DNA from: Methylovulum sp.
GTDB lineage: Bacteria > Pseudomonadota > Gammaproteobacteria > Methylococcales > Methylomonadaceae
NCBI GenBank assembly: GCA_030653435.1
Contig: JAURZI010000018.1
Span: forward strand, 1-45,203
Length of the DNA: 45,203 nucleotides
Direction of reading: 5' to 3'
The notes under the pieces were generated by a model that was given only the letters and a program-made list of their open reading frames with translations, searched no databases and was not told where the DNA came from. The position numbers were made by a program, and so were the translations under genes. Positions 1 through 8,241 of this stretch are shown piece by piece (the stretch's first letter is position 1; each line of letters begins with the position of its first letter).

Positions 1-181
1 TAAAACGTGTTGCAATGCACGGGCAACTCTTGAAAAAATGTTCATGTTTCCTTTTTTGTGCCTGATTGTTGTTTTGATCTATCATGCGTGAAATAAGGGA
101 AGTTTGTCTAAGTTTTCTTAAGTTGATGCCTATGGGGCACAAACAGCATGTGCCCACCCTACCAGGCTACAGCTCTCCCGG
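1..181. other. Intergenic stretch with small palindrome
   Basis: No coding region is convincing here. A perfect 6-bp inverted repeat, GGGCAC (135-140) and GTGCCC (150-155) with a 9-base loop, is followed by CACCCTAC. It lies just past the stop codon of the minus-strand acyltransferase gene. No T-run follows it on the minus strand, so it is not a standard intrinsic terminator; it may be a fragment of a dispersed palindromic repeat. The source of the rest is not visible. Confidence 0.4.
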
Positions 182-1021
182 CTACCTCAAAAATTGCTCG
201 AATGCATCTGGGACCCAATTTACTGCTGGTTCATCATTCTGAGCTTGTTTGAAATACTCAAGAAAATCATGCGGAAATTGGCTTGGCTTTAAAAACTGGT
301 CGTTGATAGTTACACCAAGCATATTTTTCAATTCAATTTTCCGTGCTTTGGTGGCTGCATCAAACCATAAGCGGGTATTTCTCAGTAAATGGGCTTCGTT
401 AAAATATTTTTGCAACCCAATACTGTCAGCGTTAAGCACCAACTGCCCCACACCCAACAAATCGCTGACAGGTAACTTATCCCATTTGATTTGATCATAA
501 ATAACCTCCACATCTTGATTTTTAAAGCGCGGCTTACTATTTCCAGGATTACCAATCCATAAAGTTTTGGGCGGCACTGTACCTGACACTACTGCGTTTG
601 CGCCAATCACCGAGCCAGAACCGATTTTTGACCCTGAAATAACCAAAGCACCAAACGATAGAATTACATTAGATTCAATGACTGTTGTCCCCTTGGAGTG
701 GGCTAAAGGGATTCCTTTAGAGACTGTTGCCATTTCAGACAGTACGGGCAAGCCAGCATAAGCCAGATTCCAGGCTGACTGATGATCATGCTCGCCACCA
801 ACAAGAACCGTACACGCAGATGATTCACAAAAGTCACCGACTTCAAGCACGGGCGTTGGCATTTGGGCTTGATGGTAATACTGGATATTGTTTAAGACGC
901 CTATCGACCCCCGCCCCAGCAATATCTTATTTTTGTCAGGACATACAATTCCTATACGGTGCGGGCCTATTAAGCAAAGAAATTTGTTTTCTTTTGAGAC
1001 TTCAATGGATATGGGTTCCAT
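182..1021 (-). CDS. Hexapeptide-repeat (left-handed beta-helix) acyltransferase-like protein
   Basis: About 279 residues from the ATG at 1021. The reading frame extends upstream to a TTG at 1093, but neither start has a clear ribosome binding site. The middle of the protein shows imperfect hexapeptide repeats of the left-handed beta-helix type (for example the run VISGSKIGSGSVIGANAVVS), followed by WIGNPGNSKPRF, the loop that closes the helix in xenobiotic/serine/sugar O-acetyltransferases. A GGEHDH segment before the repeats could supply the catalytic histidine. The fold is well supported; the acceptor substrate is not known. It has its own leader region, separated from the RTX gene by a terminator. 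Sugar acetylation for a surface polysaccharide is one possibility. Confidence 0.75.
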   Translation of the reverse strand: MEPISIEVSKENKFLCLIGPHRIGIVCPDKNKILLGRGSIGVLNNIQYYHQAQMPTPVLEVGDFCESSACTVLVGGEHDHQSAWNLAYAGLPVLSEMATVSKGIPLAHSKGTTVIESNVILSFGALVISGSKIGSGSVIGANAVVSGTVPPKTLWIGNPGNSKPRFKNQDVEVIYDQIKWDKLPVSDLLGVGQLVLNADSIGLQKYFNEAHLLRNTRLWFDAATKARKIELKNMLGVTINDQFLKPSQFPHDFLEYFKQAQNDEPAVNWVPDAFEQFLR

Positions 1022-1191
1022 AACGCTTATTCGAACTAAAGATACAATACCTTCGCCAATTTTGATTTTTAGGCGTATTGTTCTGAAAATCAAAATTTAC
1101 TGACTAATAAAATCAATCGGTTATAACTGTAAAAACACAGGTTGCAACTTAGTTTATATGTTTGGCGAAGACATTGAAGATAAGCACGGCA

Positions 1192-1225
1192 TAAAAAAAC
1201 CACCCCTAATTTCCTAGGGGCGGTT
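1192..1225 (-). terminator. Intrinsic terminator of the RTX gene
   Basis: On the minus strand, ACCGCCCCTA and TAGGGGTGGT form a 10-bp stem with one mismatch and a 6-base loop, followed directly by seven T residues. It lies about 60 bases past the stop codon of the octapeptide/RTX gene and before the acyltransferase gene, so these two genes are probably separate transcripts. Confidence 0.85.
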
Positions 1226-1287
1226 GTTCATTTAATATCTATGTGCATCGTGAAAATGCGGTACGCATTATTTGCGTACCCTGACAA

Positions 1288-4200
1288 CTAACCGATAGTC
1301 ATCGTCGTTCCAAGATCGGTGATGGTGTCAAATGAAGTGCCAGAAACACCGGTCAACTTAACTATTTGATCATCGGCAGCACCAGTTGCCGAACCGGCAT
1401 TGTAAACATAAGTATCTGAACCAAAGACAAAAATAGCCGTCGATCCTGCAACATCCAATTGGGCATCGGCTAGAATCGCGACCACCATTTCGGCGTAGGT
1501 GTCATCAGCAGCAGCAAAAGATATGAGACCTCCAGCGGTTGTATCAACGTCTGATGTGGCGGTTGTACCATTGGTTTCCGCTGCAAGAACAGTTATTGCC
1601 GTAAAAGCCAGAATATCCGATGCAGAGGCAAAATCGGTAATGGCATCCAAGGATGTACCGTTAACGCTACCTGTGGTACCGAATGCAAAGGTATCTGCAC
1701 TACCATTACCGGTAAGTGAGTCTGCCCCGGTTCCCCCAGTGATGTTATCCACGCCTGAGCTGCCTTTAAGCGTCATCGCGGTTCCCGTTGATCCGGTAAT
1801 CGTCCAGCCATTGCCGGTGGTCACCAAAGATAGATCAACATCAAATCCAGCCGTCGTTAGCACCGCATCGGTCGTTGCTGTTCCCGCATTGGTTGATGCC
1901 GCTGTGGCTGTCCAATCACCTGTTACGGCTGCGGTGACAACGCCAGCCGTAGCCGCTATATTCAACACATCAGCAAGGCCACCTACACCCAGATCAGTGA
2001 TGCTCGTTGCCGCCGTGTTCGCTGCAGTTATTGTAAAAGTATCTACGCCTGCGCCACCATTCATAGTCTCCCCTGCACCTGCAGTGCTTGAAGCATTAAT
2101 AACATCGTTACCTAATCCACCCGCAATTGATGTGATCCCAGCTCCTCCCGTCAAAGTTAAATTACCGGTAGCCGTTATTCCATTGATCTGGGTAGCCGTC
2201 GCGTCAACGGTTGCCGTGATGTTTGCAGAACCCACCAACGTCAGAACATTAGCACCAATACTGCTGGCATCCACTGTTAATGAAGTTTGCGTGCTGGTTA
2301 TGGAGGTGTTACCTGCCCCGGCGATGACCGTTGCAATACCCGCCGTGCTGGCATTGGAACCCAGAACTGCCGAACTGATGCCTATTAATGATAGTTTTTC
2401 AACTTGGCTAAATTTGGTGAAATCAGCATCTACAATACCGGTATCTGCTACCATCATTAAGATAGTGTCGGTGCCTGCGCCCCCGTTTACGCTGGCTGCA
2501 GCAGCCAAAGTGGTATGGCTATCAAATTTGATAGTATCGTTACCACCTCCGCCATTAATGCTATCAGCTCCCCCAGTAGATGTCGTTACGTCGCCTGAGA
2601 TAATATCCGCAGCCGAGCCTCCGATAATCGTTTCAGCACCAGCGCCGCCAGTAATCGTATTGGCGCCATTGGCAACACCTTTTAAGGTCACTCCATTGGT
2701 GGTTTGTGCTGTAAACACAATAGACCCTGTCGAGCCGGCGTTAGTGTCGGCTGACAAGTCATAAGTCGTCACCGTACCTAGCTCAGTAGAAGACGTTTTG
2801 GCAATACTGTGCGTTAACGCTGTGGCAGATTGTGTTGCAGCGACCACTTGATCAATTCCAGCCCCCGTAGTAGCGTAGGTTTGAGCCGCGAGTTCAGTAA
2901 TAGCGCCGCTGATCTGAATTTTATCCGCTGTGCCGCCAGCATCTGTAATCGTATCGCTCATTGCAGTGGCAGAGGCCCAAAGCTCTGCGGAACTCGCATA
3001 AATGTAGGTATCATCACCCGCGCCGCCATTGAGCACATCAGCACCCGATTTGCCGTTAATGATGTCATTCCCTGCTACGGTGGTTATGGTTTGAACACCA
3101 GACCCCCCTGTGATATTAAATTTACCCGTTGTTCCTCCCGCAACCAGTGTTCCGTTGAAGGCAGCCGTACCCGAAAAATCATTCACCGTTACTGTCGTAC
3201 CATCCGCTACTTCACTAATAGTCAGTGGGTCACCGCTATTTCTCAGTTTTGCACCGGTAATTGCATCAAATTGGGTCTGTGTCAAACTAATGGTGCCTGA
3301 AATACCTCCCGCTGCAATTTTGACACTATTGGCAGCCAGTACATCCATATCCGCCGAAACCATGCCGGTTGCCACTACCGTAGCCGACGTGCCGGTATAT
3401 AAGTCAAGCAGCGTACTTAACTCGGTGGTGCTTTGACCGGACGTTAATGCCATCACACCGGTAATGGCGCTGATATTACCCGCGTTGGCTGCTAGCGTAT
3501 CCAAAGCTGTCGAGCTTAAACCGGTGGCAACCACTCTAACGGGATTGCTTAAAGCGGCGAGTTGTGCAGACGATAAGGCATTGACATCATCCGGATCTAG
3601 CGCGTTAAGCTGCGTGGCGGTCAAGGCACTAATATCGGCGGTTTCGATTGCCGCCACCTGAGTCGACGTCAACGCCTTTATTTGTGACGTGGTTAAGCCG
3701 ACGATGTTATCAAGCGTTAATGACTGGATTTGATTGGCGCTCAATGACGCTATTTGGGCAGTAGTCAAGCCTTTGATGTTGGTCGCGGTCAGCGCCGCCA
3801 TTTGGTCAGCGCTCAATGCCGATACGTCGGTACCCAATGCCTGTAGCTGAGCGGAACTCAGTGCAGCAATATCGTCAGCTTCAATACGTGATACTTGAGC
3901 AGTGCTCATCGCCGTTATTTGCGCGGCACTTAAGCCTTTAATGTTGGCGGTGGTCAACGCACCAATTTGCGCATTGGTCAGCACGGTAATGTCGGCGGTA
4001 TCTAGGGCAGCCACTTGCGAGGAGCTTAACACAGCGATCTGATCGGCCGTCAATGTCGGCACTTGGGTAGTGGTTAATGCCTTGATCTGTGCTGCCGTCA
4101 TGACTTTAAGATCGGCGGTTTCGATAGTGGGTACTTGGGCGATGGTCAAGACGGCTACTTGGGCATTACTCAGTCCGAGAATGTTGGTCTTGGTCAACGC

Positions 4201-5802
4201 GACAATTTGATCGGTCGTTAATGAAGGGATATCGGCAGCATCAATCGATTTAATTTGGGCGCTGCTCAACACCGCAATATCATTGACCTCAATGGCTGCA
4301 ACCTGAGTCGCGGTCAGTGCCGCCATTTGGGCGTTGCTCAGGCCTTTGATATTAGCAGTCGTCAGCGCTGCGATTTGCTCTACTGTTAAATTGTCAATAT
4401 CAGCGGTCTCAATGGCTCTGATTTGAGTGCTGCTAAGAACCGCTATGGTGTCCACACTGATAGCTGCCACTTGAGTTGCATCGATTGCCTTGATTTGCCC
4501 CGTAGTCAGCCCTTTAATGCTGACAGTGGTCAGTGCGTCAATTTGGGCCGTACTCAACATCGCAATGTCAGCGGTATCCAGAGCGGCTACTTGTGCCGAG
4601 CTTAAAACACCCATCTGGTCTACTGTCAGCGTATCAACTTGCGCCGTTGTTAACGCTTTTATCTGCGCGGTGGTCATCGAAACCAGATCAGTCGTCTCAA
4701 TGGCGGGTATCTGCGTGCTCGCAACCAAGCCCACTACCTGGGCATTGCTCAAGCCGATAATATTAGTCTTGGTCAGCGCGGCGATTTGATCGGTGGTAAA
4801 TTTGGCGGTATCGCTGCCCAGCGCATTAATTTGTGCGCTACTCAGTACGGCGATGTCGCTATCCTCAAGCGCCCGCACCTGAGCGCTCGTCAGCGCCTGC
4901 ACTTGATCGGTACCCAGAATTTTGATCTGAGCCGTGGTCATCGCATCAATCTGGGCGGTCGTTAATGACGCTATGTCAGCCGCATCGATGGCTTTAACTT
5001 GGGTGGTGGTTAACGCTTCTATTTGATCGACTGATAATGCCTTAAGCTGTGCGGCTGACAGTGCCTTGATCTGTGCGGTGGTCAACGCGGTAAGATCAGC
5101 CGTCTCAATCGCTGCGACCTGGGCATTGGTCATGGCGGTTATTTGCGCACTGGTCAAGCCGACTATATTGGTTTTGGTAAGTGCTTCGACCTGTCCGGTT
5201 GACAACGACGCTACAGAATCCGTCGCCAGTGATTTGATTTGCAGACTGCTCATGACGCCCATATCGGCCACTTCAAACCCGGCTATTTGTGCCGGCGTCA
5301 GCGCCGCCATTTGCAGGCTGCTCAGCGCTTTGACCTGCGTGGTCGTCATTGCTTCGACCTGAGTGTTGCTTAGCACGGCGATGTCATCCGTCTCCAGCGC
5401 CAACACTTGTGCAGTCGTCAGTACGCCAAACTGGCTGGTTGTTAAACCCGACACTTGATCACTGCTTAATGCTCTGATCTGGGCCGTGGTCATGGTGATT
5501 AAATCGACATTTTCAATCGCCGCCACCTGATCAACGCTCAGCACGCTAACTTGAGCGGTGGTCAGCACTTTCACTTGCGCCGTAGTCAATGCGACTACCT
5601 GCTCAGTCGATAATATAGACACTTGGTCTGTTGTTAACACGCTGACTTTGGTTTTTAGGGCTGCTACTTGTTCTGTTGTTAAGGCAGCAACTTGGTCGAC
5701 CGTTAAGGCCGCAAGATCTTTTGTTGGTATTGTCGCAATAGTTGCTGTAGGTAACGCTGCTATTTCGTCTGGTGAAAGTGCTGTATAGTCAATCGTAGCC
5801 AT
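1288..5802 (-). CDS. Giant octapeptide-repeat / RTX-like secreted protein
   Basis: A 1504-residue protein with no cysteine that I can see and no N-terminal signal peptide. Residues ~8-753 are about 93 tandem octapeptides of form [AG][LI][TS][TS]x[QD][IV]x, such as ALTTAQIK. Units with an acidic signature (AIETADLT type) recur mostly every 5 or 7 units. The second half carries glycine/aspartate-rich stretches close to RTX calcium-binding nonapeptides (GGAGDDTYIYA, GGGGNDTIKF, GGTGADSLTG), separated by beta-rich spacers. It ends in a hydrophobic/acidic tail without basic residues. This is the usual build of type I secreted RTX surface proteins, adhesins and S-layer proteins with an uncleaved C-terminal signal; no type I exporter gene lies in the window. 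AGAAGG sits 8-9 bases before the ATG. Adhesin or surface-layer protein is an inference; no enzyme domain is visible. Confidence 0.85.
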   Translation of the reverse strand: MATIDYTALSPDEIAALPTATIATIPTKDLAALTVDQVAALTTEQVAALKTKVSVLTTDQVSILSTEQVVALTTAQVKVLTTAQVSVLSVDQVAAIENVDLITMTTAQIRALSSDQVSGLTTSQFGVLTTAQVLALETDDIAVLSNTQVEAMTTTQVKALSSLQMAALTPAQIAGFEVADMGVMSSLQIKSLATDSVASLSTGQVEALTKTNIVGLTSAQITAMTNAQVAAIETADLTALTTAQIKALSAAQLKALSVDQIEALTTTQVKAIDAADIASLTTAQIDAMTTAQIKILGTDQVQALTSAQVRALEDSDIAVLSSAQINALGSDTAKFTTDQIAALTKTNIIGLSNAQVVGLVASTQIPAIETTDLVSMTTAQIKALTTAQVDTLTVDQMGVLSSAQVAALDTADIAMLSTAQIDALTTVSIKGLTTGQIKAIDATQVAAISVDTIAVLSSTQIRAIETADIDNLTVEQIAALTTANIKGLSNAQMAALTATQVAAIEVNDIAVLSSAQIKSIDAADIPSLTTDQIVALTKTNILGLSNAQVAVLTIAQVPTIETADLKVMTAAQIKALTTTQVPTLTADQIAVLSSSQVAALDTADITVLTNAQIGALTTANIKGLSAAQITAMSTAQVSRIEADDIAALSSAQLQALGTDVSALSADQMAALTATNIKGLTTAQIASLSANQIQSLTLDNIVGLTTSQIKALTSTQVAAIETADISALTATQLNALDPDDVNALSSAQLAALSNPVRVVATGLSSTALDTLAANAGNISAITGVMALTSGQSTTELSTLLDLYTGTSATVVATGMVSADMDVLAANSVKIAAGGISGTISLTQTQFDAITGAKLRNSGDPLTISEVADGTTVTVNDFSGTAAFNGTLVAGGTTGKFNITGGSGVQTITTVAGNDIINGKSGADVLNGGAGDDTYIYASSAELWASATAMSDTITDAGGTADKIQISGAITELAAQTYATTGAGIDQVVAATQSATALTHSIAKTSSTELGTVTTYDLSADTNAGSTGSIVFTAQTTNGVTLKGVANGANTITGGAGAETIIGGSAADIISGDVTTSTGGADSINGGGGNDTIKFDSHTTLAAAASVNGGAGTDTILMMVADTGIVDADFTKFSQVEKLSLIGISSAVLGSNASTAGIATVIAGAGNTSITSTQTSLTVDASSIGANVLTLVGSANITATVDATATQINGITATGNLTLTGGAGITSIAGGLGNDVINASSTAGAGETMNGGAGVDTFTITAANTAATSITDLGVGGLADVLNIAATAGVVTAAVTGDWTATAASTNAGTATTDAVLTTAGFDVDLSLVTTGNGWTITGSTGTAMTLKGSSGVDNITGGTGADSLTGNGSADTFAFGTTGSVNGTSLDAITDFASASDILAFTAITVLAAETNGTTATSDVDTTAGGLISFAAADDTYAEMVVAILADAQLDVAGSTAIFVFGSDTYVYNAGSATGAADDQIVKLTGVSGTSFDTITDLGTTMTIG
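3544..5781 (-). repeat. Octapeptide-coding tandem repeat array (24-bp period)
   Basis: About 93 consecutive 24-bp units encode xLTTxQIx octapeptides. The DNA copies are strongly diverged while the amino-acid pattern is held, so the array is old and under protein-level selection rather than freshly expanded. A few units are one residue short or long (for example FTTDQIA and GLVASTQIP). At a larger scale the acidic E/DxxDI units are mostly 5 or 7 units apart, so several 136-residue (408-bp) blocks of 5+5+7 units can be followed. Confidence 0.9.
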
Positions 5803-5996
5803 TTGAATGCCTTCTAGTGTTGTGTGGTGAATATTAACGTCCGTTCGAATAACTGAACGGTTAGACCTTTAGCGACTGTTTATTGAGAAACTTTAGCGGT
5901 GTTTGTTATTATTTTTATATGTGGACGCCAAAATATGACGCTTGCAAGGCTGTAGGTTAGGCAGAAACGCACTGGCCTGCTTTTCTATTGAGCCTT
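5803..5996 (-). promoter_or_regulatory. Upstream control region of the RTX gene
   Basis: The AT-rich leader of the RTX gene holds a perfect inverted repeat, CCGTTC (5841-5846) and GAACGG (5855-5860) with an 8-base spacer. It also holds two direct copies of CTTTAGCG (5867-5874 and 5891-5898) exactly 24 bases apart. TATAAA/TAATAA-like stretches lie further upstream on the minus strand around 5915-5925. The direct repeats could be an operator and the palindrome a leader hairpin. No known regulator motif is recognised. Confidence 0.45.
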
Positions 5997-6392
5997 TTAA
6001 GCCAGCGTGGCATCAATATGCTTCCCTAAAGCTTTAGCCGCTGCCTCTAACTGATCCAGCCTGGAGGCATGGTTTAAATCAAACAACCGGTCAACCTGCG
6101 GAGGTTTCCATCCCAAGCGCCTCGCCAAATCCGCCTTACGAATGCCTTGCGCCAGCATTTCACGATACACGCCTAGTTTGATACTTTCCAATGTCGAGGG
6201 ACGCACTGTGGGTAAATTGGGCAACACCGACGGTTCGGGCAAGGCTTTTCGGTCATCGACATAAAAAGACAGGGCCGACTCCAGCGCCTCATCGACGCTA
6301 TTGCCCTGGGTAATCGCCTCTGGAATGTCGGGAAACGTCACTACAAAGCCGCCTTCGGCCTGCTCATTTAATACAACGGGATAATCGAACAG
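5997..6392 (-). CDS. hicB: HicB-like antitoxin / partial RNase-H-fold HTH protein (orphan)
   Basis: About 131 residues if read from a CTG at 6392. The N-terminal half FDYPVVLNEQAEGGFVVTFPDIPEA followed by an acidic helix is the HicB/UPF0150 partial RNase-H fold; the C-terminal ~60 residues (IRKADLARRLGWKPPQVDRL) are a helix-turn-helix. HicB proteins usually start just before the FxYP segment. Here AGAAGGAG lies 5 bases before the CTG, whereas the only standard start in frame (GTG at 6437) adds 15 residues unlike the family. No hicA toxin gene is seen on either side, so this is either a solitary antitoxin-type regulator or a relic. It follows the GT41 gene by about 60 bases and could be read from the same transcript. 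Confidence 0.8.
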   Translation of the reverse strand: MFDYPVVLNEQAEGGFVVTFPDIPEAITQGNSVDEALESALSFYVDDRKALPEPSVLPNLPTVRPSTLESIKLGVYREMLAQGIRKADLARRLGWKPPQVDRLFDLNHASRLDQLEAAAKALGKHIDATLA

Positions 6393-6453
6393 GGTTACTC
6401 CTTCTACGTGGCTACAGGCTGCGAATAAGGCGCGCACGGCACGCCCTACAGGG

Positions 6454-8211
6454 CTATTCTTCTATCTGATTGATATGCAAAGCCAGCTTCAGCGTCCTTT
6501 CAAGATTAGTTACAAACCGTTTGGTATCGAACAAGGGGGAGCTTTTTACCGAGGTTTGCAGACGCTGCCGATAAACATCAAGTTCGGCAGGTTCTAGGGC
6601 GAGCTGCACCGCCTTGTTTTCATAAGCCAGCCAATCCGGCGCTATCAATTCTGTCAAGCCCACGGCATTCAGCAGACTACCGGCCATCCGGGATGCAAAC
6701 GTCCGGCCCGGACATGTCAGCACAGGCAAGCCTGCCCATAGCGCATCACTTGCGGTTGTACCAGCGTTGTAAGGGCTGGTATCCAGCAACAAATCCGCCA
6801 CGCGGTATCTTGCCAAATAATCGGCAGGGGCAACCCTTTCCGCAAAAACCAAGCGACCGGCATCTATGCCCTGCTTTATCGCCTGCCTGATGAGGTTGTC
6901 CTGCGCCCATTGGTTGTCAGCCACCAGCCATAACACACTTTGGGGCACCCGTTTGAGTATGTTGGCCCATACTGCAAAAACTTCCGGCGTTATTTTATAG
7001 CTGCCATTAAACGAGCAATAGACAAAGCCTTCTATAGGTAAGCCGCAGGATGCTTTACTGGGCGTCGGGCCGATTTTACGCTGGCTGTCATTGGCTTGGT
7101 ACACTTCAGGCAAATACAAGGGTTTCTCGACATAAAACTCAGCCAACGCTTCTGGAAACACAAAATGGTCAACCAGTACATAGTCGATTTGCGGCATGCC
7201 GCATGAGCCGACAAAGCCCAGATAAGAAATTTGTATTGGCGCAGGTTTGTAGGCAAGGATCTTATAACGTGCGCCTGATGTCAGCCCCGTTAAATCAATC
7301 AGAATATCGATTTCATGCTGGCGTATCAGCTGTGCGGCCTGTTCATCGGTCAGCGCCTGGATCGGCAAATGATGGTCCATCGCGCCAATAACCCTTTGGC
7401 GCATCGCACCGCCGTCATCCACGCTGAAATCAATGCCATAAATTTCAAACTGTTCCCTATCATGCAATTCGAACAGCTCAGCCGTTAAAATGCTCACGGC
7501 ATGCCAGCGAAAATCGCAGGACATATAACCTATCCGCAAACGCTCATGCTGGTAGCCGCCCACAGGACTGAGCCTAGGCAGTTCCATCGGTAGTTTGCGC
7601 GCTATCCAGGCTTGCACGGCTTTTAATTGCACGGCCGGATCATCGGTTAACGCCAACAGCCCAAGCGGACCGAAGCTGTCGAGCAGTTCTGACCGGGACA
7701 TGCCGGGCAGCAGTTTGATCACCGGCCACTCGCATTGCTTTTGACGCAGATGAAAATAATGCTGGATGGCATCCGGTTGCTTAGGATTCAGCAACAAACT
7801 GCGCTCCAGCATACCCTCGGCCTGGGCATATTGCCGGGCCGCCTCCAATGACCGCCCCAAGTGGTTAAGCAATAGCGTCTGCCCTTCGACAGGCTGTAAT
7901 GCTGACTCCCAAACGTTTATGGCCTCTTGGCCATGACCTTTTGCCTCCCATGCCAAACCCAAATTTACCGCTGACTGATAAAAATCGGGGCGTAATTTTA
8001 AAGAAGCTTGATAAGCGGCGATGGCCTCGTCCGTTTGTCCCGCACTACGCAGCAACACACCCATATTAAACAGGGCGATATAATGGTGTTGCGGTTCGGT
8101 TGCAGGGGATGCCAGCCATTCCTTGTAGCATAGTATCGCGGCATCAGACTGTCCTTGTGACGCCAACTCATTGGCCTGCGTCATTACATCGGATATGGAT
8201 ATGGGATTCAT
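6454..8211 (-). CDS. TPR-containing GT41 (O-GlcNAc transferase/SPINDLY-type) glycosyltransferase
   Basis: A 585-residue cytoplasmic protein with no signal peptide. Residues ~10-160 contain tetratricopeptide repeats (AIAAYQASLKLRPDFYQSAV and neighbours). Residues ~220-570 match the bacterial GT41 catalytic region: RLRIGYMSCDFRWHAV with the conserved histidine, DILIDLTGLTSGAR, PIQISYLGF, the SPYNAGTTASDALWAGLPVL nucleotide-sugar binding stretch and TFASRMAGSLL. This family adds GlcNAc or other sugars to Ser/Thr or Asn of proteins. Bacterial members often lie near genes for flagellins, adhesins or other large surface proteins. It is the next-but-one gene upstream of the Ser/Thr-rich octapeptide protein and 30 bases after waaA, at the end of the rpsF transcript. 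Acceptor and donor are not shown by the sequence. Confidence 0.88.
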   Translation of the reverse strand: MNPISISDVMTQANELASQGQSDAAILCYKEWLASPATEPQHHYIALFNMGVLLRSAGQTDEAIAAYQASLKLRPDFYQSAVNLGLAWEAKGHGQEAINVWESALQPVEGQTLLLNHLGRSLEAARQYAQAEGMLERSLLLNPKQPDAIQHYFHLRQKQCEWPVIKLLPGMSRSELLDSFGPLGLLALTDDPAVQLKAVQAWIARKLPMELPRLSPVGGYQHERLRIGYMSCDFRWHAVSILTAELFELHDREQFEIYGIDFSVDDGGAMRQRVIGAMDHHLPIQALTDEQAAQLIRQHEIDILIDLTGLTSGARYKILAYKPAPIQISYLGFVGSCGMPQIDYVLVDHFVFPEALAEFYVEKPLYLPEVYQANDSQRKIGPTPSKASCGLPIEGFVYCSFNGSYKITPEVFAVWANILKRVPQSVLWLVADNQWAQDNLIRQAIKQGIDAGRLVFAERVAPADYLARYRVADLLLDTSPYNAGTTASDALWAGLPVLTCPGRTFASRMAGSLLNAVGLTELIAPDWLAYENKAVQLALEPAELDVYRQRLQTSVKSSPLFDTKRFVTNLERTLKLALHINQIEE

Positions 8212-8241
8212 TTCTGCACTTTGTTTAATTTAGGTAAGGGC

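Noticed and set aside
1499-2764. 421-codon open frame on the plus strand opposite the RTX gene
   Set aside because: It is the complement of a low-complexity Thr/Ala/Gly-rich coding region, has a Val/Pro/Ala-rich nonsense composition and no ribosome binding site. The minus strand carries the clear domains.
3544-5781. Regular 24-bp repeats resembling a CRISPR array or satellite
   Set aside because: The repeats are contiguous without spacers, diverged at DNA level and in frame; they encode the octapeptides.
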